Position numbers and translations under genes: made by a program
Notes under the pieces: model-generated
What the model was told of the DNA's origin: nothing
What the model saw: only the letters and a program-made list of their open reading frames with translations
The model's database searches: none
Shown: piece by piece, positions 61,969-64,000 of the stretch
Position numbering within the stretch: position 1 is the first letter of the stretch
How the letters are laid out: each line of letters starts with the position of its first letter
Origin: CAZLMG01 sp964560765
Lineage (GTDB): Bacteria; Bdellovibrionota_B; Oligoflexia; Oligoflexales; CAZLMG01
NCBI GenBank assembly: GCA_964560765.1
Contig: CAZLMG010000004.1
Coordinates: 62,001 to 126,000, forward strand
Length of the DNA: 64,000 nt
Direction of reading: 5' to 3'

Positions 61969-62631
61969 CTAGGAAAATGACTCTCGCAACTTGCGGATCC
62001 ACGATTGGCGGTCGTATTCCGCCAACAGAGACTGCCGAAGTTCCAAGCCTTTTTCACGAGTTAGGGACGGCGCCTGACCGTGCATGATGATCTGTTCCAA
62101 ATCACGATAGGCACGATCCAGCTGGTCGTTAACGATGAAGTATTGGTATTCTTCCGCCTTTTCGATCTCATTTCGCGCATTTTGAAAGCGGCGCCACCGG
62201 GTTGCCAGTTCATCTGTGCCGCGCTGCTCGAGGCGGGTCCAGATGGCGTGCAGGTCCGGAGGAAAAATGAAAATCGAAGTCATCCGCTCCAAATGTGGCT
62301 TGGCCTTCATAAAACCCTGGACATCAATTTCCAGGAGCGCCTTGTGCCCCCGATCGGCGATCTTACGCAATTCCGACCGGCTTGTGCCGTAAAGGTTGCC
62401 ATGGACGTTGGCCCACTCCAACAGATCGCCTTCGGCGATGCGCTGGTGAAACACATCCTCGGATATGTAATGGTAGTGAAGACCCTCAACCTCGGCCGGG
62501 CGGCGCTGACGCGAGGTTAAGCTGACGGAAATTTCAATTTCCGGATGCTCGGCCACTAAGCGGCGATTGAGTGTCGTCTTGCCCGTCCCTGAGGCGGCGG
62601 AAACTACGAATATATGTTCCAGTCGTGCCAT
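61969..62631 (-). CDS. gmk: Guanylate kinase
   Basis: A 220-residue enzyme phosphorylating GMP to GDP. The P-loop is SAASGTGKTT, followed by SVSLTSRQRRPAEVEG (GMP binding), then LLEIDVQGFMKAKP and the WRRFQNARNEIEKAEEYQYFIVND segment typical of the family. The usual P-loop is GPSGSGKST, so Ala-Ala-Ser is a mild change. It follows yicC by 15 bases. Confidence 0.95.
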   Translation of the reverse strand: MARLEHIFVVSAASGTGKTTLNRRLVAEHPEIEISVSLTSRQRRPAEVEGLHYHYISEDVFHQRIAEGDLLEWANVHGNLYGTSRSELRKIADRGHKALLEIDVQGFMKAKPHLERMTSIFIFPPDLHAIWTRLEQRGTDELATRWRRFQNARNEIEKAEEYQYFIVNDQLDRAYRDLEQIIMHGQAPSLTREKGLELRQSLLAEYDRQSWIRKLRESFS

Positions 62632-62646
62632 TCTGCGCGATTTACC

Positions 62647-63582
62647 CTATTCGATGTTCTGAACCTGTTGTCGCAGACGCTCGATAGTCTCTTTGATCTG
62701 CATCGTATAATGAGACACAGAGGTTTGTACTGCCTTATTCGACATGGTATTCACCTCCCGATGCATCTCTTGGCAAAGAAAGTCCAGCCGCCGCCCCACC
62801 GGTTCGGCCTTGCTGAGTTGCTCTAAGAAGTCCTGTTCATGGCTTGTCATACGGGTGATTTCTTCAGCGATGTCACTCTTATCCGCCAATACGGTGATCT
62901 CAAATGCTAAGCGATCTTCGGGCAACTCACCGACCTTTAAGCCGCCATCCTTCAGTTGTTGCCACAGAGACTCCACTCGCTTTCGGTACTGGGCATGGAC
63001 GTTCGCGCGAATGGTCGTGGTTTCGGTGGCGATGGCTTCTCGGGCCTTACCAATTTCAAGAATCATGTCGCGTAGGACCGATTCCAAGCGAGCACCTTCG
63101 GCCGCGCGCATGGAGATGAGGCTTTGAGCCGCCTGCCGCACTGCCTGCAAGATCCCCTGACGATGAGCCTCAATCAAATCTTGTTTGCCAGCACTTCTAG
63201 AACCACTTTCTAGAACGCCTTCCAAGCGCAAGAGGTGGGAGATGCTGAGTGCCGAACCAGCATCCCAGAGTCCAGCCTGTCGCTGACGTTCCTGGACGGT
63301 CGTCGCCAACCGCAGATAGTGATCCAAGGCCACCGCATTCAGGCGTGGAAGTTCCTCAACATCCGTTTCCGTCACAACTTCCAGAAAGATATCTACTTTA
63401 CCGCGTGCAAGGAGTTCCTTCGCGAGCGCAATGACTTCCGACTCCAGAGCCATGACGGAACGCGGCAGCCTGACATTGACCTCCAGAAAGCGAGAGTTCA
63501 GGCTTTTCAGTTCGCAGCTATAGCGGGTCTTGTTTTGGAGGCTTTCACCAAACCCATAAGCGGTCATGCTTCGAATCGGCAA
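62647..63582 (-). CDS. yicC: YicC-family endoribonuclease-like protein
   Basis: A 311-residue protein. A TTG at 63582 is the best start: GGGGAGGAT lies about seven bases upstream, and it gives PIRSMTAYGFGE, the usual YicC opening. Other blocks are LKSLNSRFLEVNVRLPR and the C-terminal KAEPVGRRLDFLCQEMHREVNTM and SNKA, which are diagnostic. YicC has been shown to act as an endoribonuclease in some bacteria. It leads the yicC-gmk-rel unit. Confidence 0.93.
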   Translation of the reverse strand: MPIRSMTAYGFGESLQNKTRYSCELKSLNSRFLEVNVRLPRSVMALESEVIALAKELLARGKVDIFLEVVTETDVEELPRLNAVALDHYLRLATTVQERQRQAGLWDAGSALSISHLLRLEGVLESGSRSAGKQDLIEAHRQGILQAVRQAAQSLISMRAAEGARLESVLRDMILEIGKAREAIATETTTIRANVHAQYRKRVESLWQQLKDGGLKVGELPEDRLAFEITVLADKSDIAEEITRMTSHEQDFLEQLSKAEPVGRRLDFLCQEMHREVNTMSNKAVQTSVSHYTMQIKETIERLRQQVQNIE

Positions 63583-63692
63583 TGGCTATCCTCCCCTGAT
63601 GCAAGCACTGATGTCTGTTCCCAATTGCGGCTGAGGAAAGATAGATAGCAGCTTTATGTCGAGAAAACAAACCAGCAGGCGGCAGCCGCGAC

Positions 63693-64000
63693 CTAACGCC
63701 CTGCCTTTTTCAGCTCAGCCTCGATAGCCCCCGTGAGTTCGGGCGCTAAAGGTTCTACTCCGGACTTGAAGCGCCCCACCACTTGACCACGCCCGTCTAT
63801 CAAGAACTTCTCAAAATTCCAAGAAATTTCAGCACCTTTCAGCACTGGACTGGACTGTGTCAGATACTGGAAAAGCGGTTCCTTCTGCGCTCCCTTGACG
63901 ACAATCTTGGAAAACAAAGGAAACTTGACCTTGAACTTCAGATCACAAAATTTGGCGATCTCTGCCTCGCTTCCTGGCTCCTGCGCCCCGAAGTCATTGC
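63693..64000 (-). CDS. Glutathione peroxidase-like protein, C-terminal part (cut by window end)
   Basis: The frame runs off the right edge, covering about 102 residues. It contains NDFGAQEPGS followed by EAEIAKFCDLKFKVKFPLF and SKIVVKGAQKEPLFQYLT, then ISWNFEKFLIDGRGQVVGRF. These blocks (NQFG-like and WNFxKFL with the catalytic Trp/Asn) are standard for the thiol/glutathione peroxidase (BtuE/GPx) family. The active-site Cys/Sec is outside the window. It would reduce peroxides with thioredoxin or glutathione. Confidence 0.9.
   Translation of the reverse strand, partial: NDFGAQEPGSEAEIAKFCDLKFKVKFPLFSKIVVKGAQKEPLFQYLTQSSPVLKGAEISWNFEKFLIDGRGQVVGRFKSGVEPLAPELTGAIEAELKKAGR

Noticed and set aside
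1..64000. tRNA, rRNA, CRISPR arrays, insertion sequences, prophage, toxin-antitoxin pairs
   Set aside because: No spaced direct repeats, no transposase or integrase motifs, and no cloverleaf-like sequence were seen in the intergenic regions; a tRNAscan/Infernal run would be needed to exclude short RNAs fully.

Overview
The window comes from a Gram-negative (diderm) bacterium with moderate GC and very compact gene packing. Evidence is a tolQRAB-type operon, lipoproteins with clear lipoboxes, outer-membrane barrels ending in aromatic residues, TatC, a bifunctional Rel/SpoT and a Bfr/Bfd iron store. The mix of RecD2, HEAT/TPR envelope lipoproteins, a eukaryote-type Ser/Thr kinase and many lineage-specific barrels fits a former delta-proteobacterial or Bdellovibrionota/Oligoflexia-like lineage. 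That placement is inference. No tRNA, rRNA, CRISPR array, intact insertion sequence or phage module was seen, so this looks like chromosomal backbone with accessory islands.

Layout. 1-5.6 kb: C-terminal tail of an outer-membrane protein, a secreted hypothetical, a HEAT-like protein with a HEPN-like C-terminus, and a FabH-like/FabG pair. 5.7-12.7 kb: oligopeptidase B, then the leftward tolQ-tolR-tolA-tolB operon with an SGNH hydrolase where pal might be expected; it has a strong sigma70-type promoter. 12.9-17.1 kb: biotin operon bioB-bioF-bioDA with BioD and BioA fused. 17.1-23.7 kb: ABC1/UbiB-like kinase, an acidic protein with a terminator, a barrel, an ABC-F ATPase, a large lipoprotein and an EVE protein. 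23.7-29.6 kb: gltA, then polA-tatC and a barrel-like protein. 29.6-35.4 kb: LtaS-like sulfatase-fold enzyme, a sugar dehydrogenase coupled to a subtilase, and the ribosome hibernation factor.

35.6-41 kb: RecD2 and two GT-C-type membrane proteins whose 3' ends overlap. 41.1-44.1 kb: membrane protein, MIDAS-bearing VWA lipoprotein and an atypical Ser/Thr kinase. 44.3-45.3 kb: a scar with two inverted fragments of a four-helix-bundle (23S-IVP-like) gene and a YbjN-like gene that may be frameshifted. 45.4-52.8 kb: alpha/beta hydrolase-amidohydrolase pair, bacterioferritin, a methyltransferase/GT2/GT-C glycan operon, an M28 peptidase, and bfd behind a good Fur box. 52.8-59.6 kb: two divergent envelope operons (barrel, HEAT-like lipoprotein, single-TM protein / pseudo-receiver-TPR protein, OM protein, thermolysin-like lipoprotein, barrel) with no recognised pathway. 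59.6-64 kb: rel, gmk, yicC and a partial glutathione peroxidase.

The best candidates for an undescribed system are the divergent envelope cluster at 52.8-59.1 kb and the membrane/VWA/kinase trio at 41.1-44.1 kb. The inverted four-helix-bundle fragments and the HEAT-HEPN protein are also worth attention. No gap between genes exceeds about 300 bases; the largest gaps (about 150-210 bases, upstream of recD2, around 18.9 kb, 23.1 kb, 41.0 kb and 44.2 kb) hold only promoter-like AT-rich sequence or the small elements listed.
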